This document shows positions 1 to 8,700 of a stretch of 33,967 nucleotides of DNA, one piece after another. The notes beneath the pieces were generated by a model, which had not been told where the DNA came from, did no database searches, and saw nothing but the letters and a program-made list of their open reading frames with translations. Source of the stretch: CAYLMG01 sp964493425 (lineage in GTDB: Bacteria > Planctomycetota > Phycisphaerae > Sedimentisphaerales > Anaerobacaceae). The position numbers and the translations under genes are program-made. Each line of letters starts with the position of its first letter. Position 1 is the stretch's first letter. Location of the stretch: NCBI GenBank assembly GCA_964493425.1, contig CAZBMW010000024.1:1-33967 (forward strand). Direction: 5' to 3'.

Positions 1-2934
1 AATATGATACCTCTGCCGCAGGGACCGGCGCAGAAAAGGCCGGGAACGAAATACGTGGCCGAATTGAACGACTCGTCGGCAAAAGGGCGTATCATACCCT
101 TCGAGTATTCAACCGAGCAGGGGTATATCCTTTTATTCGAGAACCAGCAGATAAGATTCTTTACCGACAAAGCGGAGGTGACAGGGGCAAGCGGCTATGA
201 AGATATATCTGCTCTTGACAACATAGTAGCTCACTATCTTCTTAATGATAACGCTGCGAGTACAACCGTATTAGATGATGACGGCAATACTCACGACGGC
301 ACGTCTTCAATAAATACAGAAAACCTGCACGTTATTGGCAAGGTGGGATCTGGATGCTTTAGTTTTGATGATATTCATTATGTGACTATTGCAGACCACT
401 CAGATTTCGATTTCGCTGGGGGTGCAGCAGATAAAATATCCGTTTTAGCGTGGGTTTATGTAATGGCATCCGGCTCAGAAGAAACTATTTTATCGAAATA
501 TGATGATTCTGTTGACCAGAGAGGTTGGCGGTTTTATATAGGTACTGGTGAACGGCCTCGATTATATTTATATGATGAGACGAATAATTCGTATTATGGT
601 GCGTATGGAGATGACCCGCTTGATGATGGCTGGCATTTTCTATGTTTTTATGCAGATACAGATGAAGCCCCTCCTGCCGAAGATGATATAAAGATATATG
701 TCGATGGAGCAATAGTGGCAGATACTACTTTTACGGGAGGTGGATATGTTCAAGTGAGAGCAGTAACGGCGGATGTGATAATAGGCGCCGATGACCAAGG
801 AGCAGGTGTTGAGAATATATACAATAGTTATATAGATGAAGTAACGATTACAAGTGACGAAGTAACAGCCAGCGAGGTAGCCGCCTTATATTCAAGCACT
901 TACGAAATATCCTCTCCTTATCTGACTGCGGATTTATTTGAATTGAAATATGAGCAATCGGCGGACGTTCTTTATATTACCCACCCAGATTATGAACCCG
1001 CAAAAATATCAAGGATGGCGGACGACTGGTGGGCGCATGAGCATATAGCGATAGAAACAGGGCCGTTTCAAGATGAAAATGCAAATGAAAACAAAACAAT
1101 AACGCCATCAGCTATAACCGGCTCAATAACATTAACTGCTACGAATTTTACACCGTTTATTTCCGGTACTACCGCAGGGCATTTACCATCTGGTGCGGTT
1201 GCTACATCGAAATCACAAACAGGCGCACTATTCAAGATAGTCCAGCCTCTTGCTACCGGCGCTTACGAGGAAACGCTGTCGGACAATTACACGCACGACC
1301 AGACCGAGAACGTTTCCTGGCTTGACTGCGGTTCTATCGCCAAAGGTGTGACGTGGTATCTTACGACTTTAAATACGTGGACGGGAACTCTTGAGGTGCA
1401 GCGAAGCTATGTATTAGGCGCTACTTCATCGGCTACGAGCTGGGAAACCGTCTTTACATACCAGTCTAACGACGACAGGAACGTGACAACCAATTCCGAG
1501 GAGTCCGTTGACGAGGCCGATTACAGGGTTATCTTAACGGACTCAGGGGACGCCGCCGAGAACTGTGATGTATATTTCAGAATAAGTGATATTGACCATA
1601 TCGGAATTGTAGAGATTACAGGAGTATCAAGCCCTACTTCTGCGACGGCTACGGTTCTAAAGACACTTGCCGATACCTCGGCAACTCACAGATGGTCGGA
1701 AGGCGCATGGAGCAACTACAGGGGATGGCCGAGAACGGTTGCTTTCTTCGAGGACAGGCTGACATTCGGCGGCAATGCAAATCAGCCCGATACGGTCTGG
1801 GGCTCCGCCACTTCCGATTACGAGAACTTCCTGCCCGGGACGGACGATGACGACCCTGTGAACTTCACGCTATCTTCAAGACAGGTAAATGTTATCGAAT
1901 GGCTGATAGGAAAAGACAAGCTGTTAATAGGAACGAGTGGTGCGGAATGGACTTTAGCCGGTGGCGCAGACGAGCCTTTAACGCCCTCTAATGTCAAGGC
2001 CGAACAGCATTCCAATTACGGCAGTGCAGACCTTCAGGCGGTACTTGCAAACGAAAGCGTCCTGTTTTTCCAGCGCGGCGCTGAGAAGATGAGAGAGCTT
2101 GCCTATAACTGGGAGCTTGACTCTTATGTTGCTCCTGATATGACACTTCTCGCCGAGCATATCACGGGTGACGGCATTACGGAAATGGACTATCAGAAAA
2201 CACCGAACTCGATTCTATACTGCGTAAGGGACGATGGGCAGATGCCTATATTCGTTTACGACCGCAATGAACTTATTACCTCGTGGGCAAGGTTCATTAC
2301 TGACGGCTCTTTCGAGTCTGTGGCGGTAATAAGCGGCGACCCTGAAGATCAGGTCTGGGTTATAGCCAACAGGACGATAAATTCATCCACTGTCAGATAT
2401 GTGGAATATTTCGAGGACAGGGACTTCGGCACGGACGTTGACGATGCCTATTTTGTCGATTCGGGCATTACTTACGATTCTACGGCCACAACTACAATAA
2501 CGGGACTCGACCATCTTGAGGCCGAGACGGTAGCGGTACTCGGTGACGGAGCTATTCAGACAAGTCAGACGGTATCAAGCGGACAGATTACCATCACCAG
2601 TGCCTCTACCGTTCAGGCCGGTATGCCTTTTACGGTTCAGATGAAAACAATGCCGCTTTCTATGGCCGCCGAGGGAGCGGCCGTTTTCGGCAGGATGAAC
2701 AGAATAACGCGGGTCATACCGCGATACTATAATTCAGGCGATTTTTATGTAGGCAGGGACGCCACAGATAAAGAGTTGCTGAGTATTTCCGGAATGGATA
2801 CATCCGATACCGATACGGACGACAGGGTGACGATGCCGCCCGGATTTGACAGGTTCGGGCGGGTGTTCATATATCAGCAAAGTCCTGAGCCGTTAACACT
2901 GCTGTCATTACTTATGGAATTTAGCGTAAATTGA
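1..2934 (+). CDS. Podovirus tail protein (tail tubular B / stopper-like) with inserted LamG domain, 5'-partial
   Basis: This belongs to the large podovirus tail-tube/nozzle family of proteins found next to gp13/14/15/16-type ejection genes. Family landmarks seen are PLPQGPAQKRPGTKYVAE at the left edge, WSEGAWSNYRGWPRTVAFFEDR, NQPDTVWGS, DYENFLPGTDDDDP, GSADLQA, RELAYNWELDSYVAPDMT and LLAEHITGDGITEM. The first in-frame ATG (base 4) sits inside the conserved N-M-I-PLPQG stretch, which in relatives follows about 30-40 residues of N-terminus. I therefore read the gene as open at base 1, with its real start outside the window. Residues about 65-300 form an extra LamG/concanavalin-like jelly roll (AHYLLNDNA, DDIHYVTIADHSDFDF, YVDGAIV, IDEVTI). 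It interrupts the usual segment just before YEISSPYLTADLF. The rest is uninterrupted and ends at TGA 2932-2934. Confidence 0.85.
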   Translation, partial: NMIPLPQGPAQKRPGTKYVAELNDSSAKGRIIPFEYSTEQGYILLFENQQIRFFTDKAEVTGASGYEDISALDNIVAHYLLNDNAASTTVLDDDGNTHDGTSSINTENLHVIGKVGSGCFSFDDIHYVTIADHSDFDFAGGAADKISVLAWVYVMASGSEETILSKYDDSVDQRGWRFYIGTGERPRLYLYDETNNSYYGAYGDDPLDDGWHFLCFYADTDEAPPAEDDIKIYVDGAIVADTTFTGGGYVQVRAVTADVIIGADDQGAGVENIYNSYIDEVTITSDEVTASEVAALYSSTYEISSPYLTADLFELKYEQSADVLYITHPDYEPAKISRMADDWWAHEHIAIETGPFQDENANENKTITPSAITGSITLTATNFTPFISGTTAGHLPSGAVATSKSQTGALFKIVQPLATGAYEETLSDNYTHDQTENVSWLDCGSIAKGVTWYLTTLNTWTGTLEVQRSYVLGATSSATSWETVFTYQSNDDRNVTTNSEESVDEADYRVILTDSGDAAENCDVYFRISDIDHIGIVEITGVSSPTSATATVLKTLADTSATHRWSEGAWSNYRGWPRTVAFFEDRLTFGGNANQPDTVWGSATSDYENFLPGTDDDDPVNFTLSSRQVNVIEWLIGKDKLLIGTSGAEWTLAGGADEPLTPSNVKAEQHSNYGSADLQAVLANESVLFFQRGAEKMRELAYNWELDSYVAPDMTLLAEHITGDGITEMDYQKTPNSILYCVRDDGQMPIFVYDRNELITSWARFITDGSFESVAVISGDPEDQVWVIANRTINSSTVRYVEYFEDRDFGTDVDDAYFVDSGITYDSTATTTITGLDHLEAETVAVLGDGAIQTSQTVSSGQITITSASTVQAGMPFTVQMKTMPLSMAAEGAAVFGRMNRITRVIPRYYNSGDFYVGRDATDKELLSISGMDTSDTDTDDRVTMPPGFDRFGRVFIYQQSPEPLTLLSLLMEFSVN

Positions 2935-2971
2935 ATAACAAAACCGTGCCAATAAAGTAAAAAAATATGAA

Positions 2972-3415
2972 ATGTGGGCTAAAGTTGTAAAGATGATATA
3001 CGTCCGGCCATTCAAAAAAGAAGATTTATCCGCTTTCGAGCCGATCGAGCAGGGAATCAGAAGATTCAACGATGAGCTGGCTCAGGCGATAGAGGACTCC
3101 GGTTTGTCGGTAACAGGCGTCAGGAACGGAGTTGTTGTCGGATGCGGCGGGGTTCATCCGCAAGGCGAGCAGGGCGAATTATGGCTTCGGCTTAGTAAAG
3201 ACTGTCTTGAATTCAGGCTTGATACGCTTCGATGGCTCAGGGAAGGGCTTGCTGTAATCGAGAAAACATTCCCGTTCAGGCAGTTGAACGCGGTTATCAG
3301 GTGCGGCTTTGACCGGAGCATTAAACTGGTGAATTTTCTGGGATTCCAGCAGACGCAGATATTAACTTATGAAGGTCAGAGCTGGAATATATATAGTAAG
3401 CGGGTAAAAGAATGA
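2972..3415 (+). CDS. GNAT-like / DUF2833-type phage protein (T7 gp13 position)
   Basis: A 147-residue protein directly after the tail gene, where T7-like phages carry gp13. It begins with a typical GNAT-like opening, IYVRPFKKEDL. A core strand-helix region follows (VVVGCGGVHPQGEQGELWLRLSK) and then the C-terminal segment GFDRSIKLVNFLGFQQT, which resembles the 'N.W...LGF' end of N-acetyltransferase folds. Whether it acetylates anything is unknown. In T7 the equivalent is a virion assembly/internal protein. An inner ATG at 2993 starts exactly at IYVRPF and may be the true start, as neither start has a strong ribosome binding site. The gene overlaps the next one by ATGA. Confidence 0.65.
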   Translation: MWAKVVKMIYVRPFKKEDLSAFEPIEQGIRRFNDELAQAIEDSGLSVTGVRNGVVVGCGGVHPQGEQGELWLRLSKDCLEFRLDTLRWLREGLAVIEKTFPFRQLNAVIRCGFDRSIKLVNFLGFQQTQILTYEGQSWNIYSKRVKE

Positions 3416-3987
3416 CGGGTGCAGAAATACCTTTATTAATAGCGGCTACAGCAACTGCAGGATATAGTGCCTATCGGCAGGGCAAGACCGCCGCCGCCAC
3501 TGCCAAGGCAGATGCTGCCTGGCACGCCTACAACGCCAAGGTGGCCGAAAGAGAAGCCCAGGCCGAAAGAAAGGCCGCCGAGGATGAAGCTATTCAGCAC
3601 AAAAGGCAGGCGGACAAACTTCTTGCCCGTCAAAGAGCGTTAGTGGGTAAAAGCGGTGTTACCGCCGAGGGTTCGCCACTTCTGGTTATGGAGGATACAG
3701 CCGCACAACTGGCTCTGGAAAACGCCAATATCAGGGAAAGCGGATTGAGGCGGGCAAGTGCGTACAGGTCGCAGTCGATACTCGATTTCACCAAGGCGCG
3801 GACAGTAAGTAAATCCGCTTCGGGTTATGCAAAGGCCGGACTATTAAGCGCAGGAAACTCATTATTGCAGGGAGGCGCCGGAGTGGCTTATATGAGAAGT
3901 CAAGGCTCTCCATGGTTCCCGAAATTAGGTGGCAATACATTAACAAAATCACAAAGAATAAGCAGAGCGACACAATTAAAATATTAA
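3412..3987 (+). CDS. Internal virion (ejection) protein, T7 gp14-like
   Basis: A 191-residue protein. It has a short hydrophobic N-terminus (residues about 6-20, IPLLIAATATAGYSAY), then a long Ala/Lys/Glu-rich helix (about 25-75). A motif typical of podovirus internal protein B follows, GKSGVTAEGSPLLVMEDTAA, and then IRESGLRRASAYRSQS. It overlaps the gp13-like gene by four bases (ATGA) and is followed one base later by the next gene, so it is translated as part of the ejection operon. By analogy with T7 gp14 it would be stored in the capsid and ejected into the outer membrane during infection. That role is inferred from position and composition, not from strong sequence identity. Confidence 0.65.
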   Translation: MTGAEIPLLIAATATAGYSAYRQGKTAAATAKADAAWHAYNAKVAEREAQAERKAAEDEAIQHKRQADKLLARQRALVGKSGVTAEGSPLLVMEDTAAQLALENANIRESGLRRASAYRSQSILDFTKARTVSKSASGYAKAGLLSAGNSLLQGGAGVAYMRSQGSPWFPKLGGNTLTKSQRISRATQLKY

Positions 3988-3988
3988 A

Positions 3989-5704
3989 ATGAAGCTACCC
4001 ATATACACAGCTACAGCACCGCCGGCAAGAGGTTCAGGGCTTGCCTGGGCGCAGGACATAGGCTCATTGACGGCAAGCTCTAATCAGGCGCTGTATTCGG
4101 GACTCGGCGCATTCGGGCGGGGACTGAATGTCGCAGCGGACACGGCTTTTCGGGCTACGCTTCAAAGACAGGCCATCGACGATGATATTGAGTTCGGTTC
4201 GGCCACACAGCGGGTATTAAGCGACGTAAGGCAGGCGGCTGACGCAGCAAGCAGGCTTGACGTAAGTATTGATATGCCGTTGCCGGACGATCCGAAATAC
4301 TCCGAAACTTTGACTGCGTTTTCAACTGAAAAAAGAGACAACCTCATAAGTGAAGCGTTAAAAGACATTGAGAAAAACAAAGGCAAATATACAAAGGGAT
4401 TCCACCGGCCGGAAAATCAGGCCAAATTCGAGCAGTGGTTTGAAGATAGATACGGGGCGTTCGAATATCAGCTTAAATCGATGTATGGTAGAAAACTGGA
4501 CGATTATCAACGGGGGGAATTGTCCAGGCTCAGTGAGGACGCGGCAAAGAACGGCGACGTGGAAACGGCCAATAAATATGTCGGCCTGATGGACGCACAC
4601 GAGCTCGTAACGCACGAAAAGGCCGAAGCCCTGAAAAAAGACAACGAAATCATTGCACAGACCAACACGCTCTACGATGAATCAAAACTTATTCTGGACG
4701 TAGAGGGTTACGAATCGGCGCGTGATTTTATAATGTCTCAAAAGATAGACACCGACATCAAAAAGAACGTATTGTCCGATATTAACTTTGAGGCTTCACA
4801 GCTTAAAATAGCTGCCGAAAAGAGGCAAGAGCAAAAAAATGTCGAATACCTGCTTGCTTTAAGGCAGAATAAATTAACCGAAAAACAAATAAGTTCAGAT
4901 CTTTCCGCAGGAATTATAGATAGTGATTTAGCCAAGGAATATTTTAGATATATTGATTCTCAGGCAGAGGAAATAATTAAAGGCCAGAAGATTCAAACCA
5001 ATCAAATAATCAAAGGCGATCTCGAAACAATGGCTTACGGCATACACGACGGCTCGGTTACTATGCCGAAATTTCTGAAAAGATTAAAAGAGGAGCGGTA
5101 CGATAAGCAGTCCATCGACGACTCGGCCTACGACTCACTTTTAACTATCGCACAGGGTAAATATGAGACTTATCAGGCCAAGGAAATGGCATCGAGAATT
5201 GCGCACGCAAAGACTCAGCTTGTAACTTATGGCGATGAGCTTGGATTTATGGCTAAGCTGCAGAAAGCAACTTCTACAGAGGCCGAACAATTAACTTCCG
5301 ACAGGCAATTACAGCTTGATAATCTCGACCAATACCGCAGGTCGCTATATGACTGGTTCGAGACGCAAAGAGAGCAGAAAAAATACCCAATGGTTGATGA
5401 GATATATGCTGAGGGACGCAGAATTTTATCTCATTACAGAAAACCGATTGAGCAGTTAAGAGAAGAATATGCAAATCGGCAGGTTGACGATCAGGCCAGA
5501 GACAAGCTGAGGACGGCTATTCGTGAGCACGGGCAGGAAGAGCTCAAAAAAGCAAAAGAGCTGATGAGTGATAAATATAAAGAGCAACTTGATATTCTCA
5601 GGCTTCAATTCAATCTTAATAACGAGGAGCTGGATTCTGCCAAGAAATATCTTAATGAAGGCGCGACACTTGATGATCTGGTTAAATATTTGCAGGGGAA
5701 GTGA
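3989..5704 (+). CDS. Large helical internal virion protein, T7 gp15-like by position
   Basis: A 571-residue, almost wholly alpha-helical, charged protein with long Gln/Lys/Glu-rich coiled-coil stretches (about residues 200-330 and 480-560). Its N-terminus has Gly/Ala-rich low-hydrophobicity sequence (ARGSGLAWAQDIGSLTASSN) common to podovirus ejection proteins. It has no enzyme motif. It lies between the gp14-like and the giant gp16-like gene, which is the place of gp15 in T7, and its stop overlaps the next start as TGATG. The likely role is a periplasm-spanning or core ejection protein. I recognise the family type, but the assignment rests mainly on gene order and helical character. Confidence 0.55.
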   Translation: MKLPIYTATAPPARGSGLAWAQDIGSLTASSNQALYSGLGAFGRGLNVAADTAFRATLQRQAIDDDIEFGSATQRVLSDVRQAADAASRLDVSIDMPLPDDPKYSETLTAFSTEKRDNLISEALKDIEKNKGKYTKGFHRPENQAKFEQWFEDRYGAFEYQLKSMYGRKLDDYQRGELSRLSEDAAKNGDVETANKYVGLMDAHELVTHEKAEALKKDNEIIAQTNTLYDESKLILDVEGYESARDFIMSQKIDTDIKKNVLSDINFEASQLKIAAEKRQEQKNVEYLLALRQNKLTEKQISSDLSAGIIDSDLAKEYFRYIDSQAEEIIKGQKIQTNQIIKGDLETMAYGIHDGSVTMPKFLKRLKEERYDKQSIDDSAYDSLLTIAQGKYETYQAKEMASRIAHAKTQLVTYGDELGFMAKLQKATSTEAEQLTSDRQLQLDNLDQYRRSLYDWFETQREQKKYPMVDEIYAEGRRILSHYRKPIEQLREEYANRQVDDQARDKLRTAIREHGQEELKKAKELMSDKYKEQLDILRLQFNLNNEELDSAKKYLNEGATLDDLVKYLQGK

Positions 5705-8700
5705 TGGTAAACAGACTGAAAGATTTTGGGCGTCGCAACCGACTATCCGGCTTTAGCATATCAGATCCAAATGCAGCCCCTGAACACGCAGATTTTAATA
5801 TCTCAGCCCCCGCCGCCGTTCTTGAACCTGAAATTGCCGATCCGGATGATTTTACTCTCGACAAGGAAATCAAGCTCACACTGGATATGGGTTTGGGCTT
5901 GGAAATACCGCTCACTGACATAGAAAATAACTTCAGGCAATTAACCAGAAAGCCACAGCCGCTGATTCCCGGCACTATAGAGCCCCCCGGACTCGCCCAA
6001 GGCAGGGAAACGATAAGCACTGCGCCCGAGCGGTCTAAATGGAAGAAATTCAAGGGGTTTTTTGTCGGCAAAAGAAATCCTCTTCCGCCGGATGCGGACA
6101 GGATTGAAAGATTATCGAGGGCTTTCGATATAGGTGTTTCGATGCCTTTGAGGACTTTTCTGAAATTCGGCAAGGGAATGACCTTAAACGCCCCTGATAT
6201 GGTGTGGGCTTTAATCAAGAGAATTACCCCTGATGACGTATGGGACGAAGAGGTAAAGAATATGACGCTCGATGAGGCTATGGACTGGGCTGGCGGTTAC
6301 ACTCCATCGGGATTTCAGAAAGGCGTTGGCGAACTTGCCGAGTTTATGGGCAGGCTGAAAACAGTCGCTCCGATAGCACAGAAAATCGGGGTTATAGGAA
6401 ATACTCCGAAGAGCATAACCGCACTTGAAGAGGCATTTGAGACCGCAAAGCTATTCGGGGCGGCGGCAGTAGCACAGCAGGTATCGGCGGGGGCATCGGA
6501 CGTTATCGACCCGACCGAGGCAGAGTATGGCTTTGAGGGGCCGAAGGCCGTTTTGAGAGATATGGCTATCGGAGCGATTCTGAGTCTGGCACATTCGGGG
6601 GCTAAAGGTTTATGGTCTAAATTAACACCATCGGAAGAAGCAAGGGCATTGAAGATATTGGGATTAAAAGAGGGCGCTTCGCAGGAAGAAATAACGAGGG
6701 CGGCGAACAGCTTGGCACGCCAATATCACCCGGATAAGGCCAAAGGCTATATAGAAGAATTTAAGAAAGTTATTAAGGCCAGAGACTTATTAAGGCAAGG
6801 CGAACCACAGGACATCGTCTTTCGAGGCCAGAAAGTTACTATTAAGCCCAAACTGCTGCCTGAAACACCCGCCACAGCAGGGCAAGCAGGCACGCAGGCT
6901 ACGCTCAGCAGGCAAACGCCTGTAAATGTAAGCAAAAGTATGCAGAAGCCAGAAAAAATCGCTCAGGGGGCGGCTTCAGGTAAATTCAATCAAATTCAGT
7001 CCGAACAATTCGCAGGGCCTATAGGTGCGAAAATGAGGGCTGAAGAATTAGCGAAACAGAAGCCAGCCGAGGCAGAAATAACGCCTACAGAGAAACAACC
7101 ATGGCAAATGACGAGGGAAGAATATGATAATGCTGTAAAAGAGCAAAATATATCACAAAATGATAAATTAATAAAACACATATCAAAATATCAAGAAAAA
7201 TTAAACGAGCAGGCTGAAGACATACCTGCTTATATAGGGTTACGATTTGCGGACAAGAAATGGAATAAAGGTGATATAATCGATATAGAATCCAAATTAA
7301 TGGGTGACGATAGATTAGAATATGCCGAGTATGGTACAAAAGAATATGAAGAAGCAGAATCAATGGGAGGGGTAAGTACTTGGGATTTAGAATATTTTGA
7401 TTTAGACAAAGCAAAGGATAAAGGTGAGTTTGCGTTTGACACAATAGGAAGAAAATATGCTTATATACTGGGTTCTGACAGTACAATTTCACATCCATAC
7501 GCAGACCAGAGCGAAGCAATTTTAGACAAACCTGTAGTCCTTGAACGCATTGATTTGGGAACATTGGGAGGGTATCATTCAGAAATAATTGAAAAAGCTC
7601 TTTCCGAAGGCAAGCCCGTTCCCCCTGAAGTATTAGCCGAATACCCAGACCTTAAACCCTCTTCACTTGCCAAAGAACCTGCAAAGACTACTACAGAGAA
7701 AGTAGAGCCTATCACAAAAGAAGAAAAGAATCAGCTTCGCTCAATGGGCTATTCCGTTCCTGATATCCTGAAAATGGACAGGACGCAGGCCAGAAAGAAA
7801 ATCACAGACAACTACATCAAGCACATCGACAATCCCAAGCACGAAGCCGGATTCGTCAAAGTACCCATCCCTGAATCGGTTCAGGAAGCGGCTCAAAGGT
7901 CCGCCGAACGAGCCAAAATTGCCGCCAAGAACGCTAAAGAGGACATCGACAAATTCCGCTTTTATCCTAATGCCCCGCCGGAGTTCAGGAATGATGTTAG
8001 AAAAGACTTAATCGGGGGGCTCAACAAGGCATCGAAGAACGTCTATGAAATCGCCCAAGACGCCATCTGGGGCGGGATGGACAAGGCTGAAATCGAAAAA
8101 TCGGTCGAAATACTGTATGCACGCGACCAGCTATCGAGGACAAAGCTCGGCAAGGGCAATCCTGAAATCGACCTTGAGCAGTCTCAGGAAATACTTGATA
8201 CTGTGATGAAAGATGCCTCGCCTGAAGCCATAGCCGCAGCCGACAGGTACAGGGCAATCGTAGATAAATATACGCAGAAGCTGATTGACAGGGGGGTTCT
8301 CGAAGAAGGCCGGCAGATACAGGACTACGTCCGGCACTATGTCGAGGACTACACGCCGGCATGGGCGCCCTATGCGAATATCCCGACAAGGCTCAAGCGG
8401 CCGTTCAGGGGTTATACGAAGAAAGCTACGGGAACGACTAAGGCGTATCGGCAGGATCAGGAGTCGCTTCTTGCCTCGATGATGGAAATGGAATATCACA
8501 ATCTCATCGAGGACTTTGTCGAAACTCAGGTAAAGAAGTTCGATATCAAGCCGAAGATGTCGAAAGAATTGAGGCGGGAGCTATTTGGCACTGACGCCAG
8601 AGGTTACGCCAAAACCCCGCGACCCGGACGCATCTACATTGTCGATGGCAAGCGGTACAGGGCATATACACCCGATATTCCATTTTCACGCGCAATCTAT

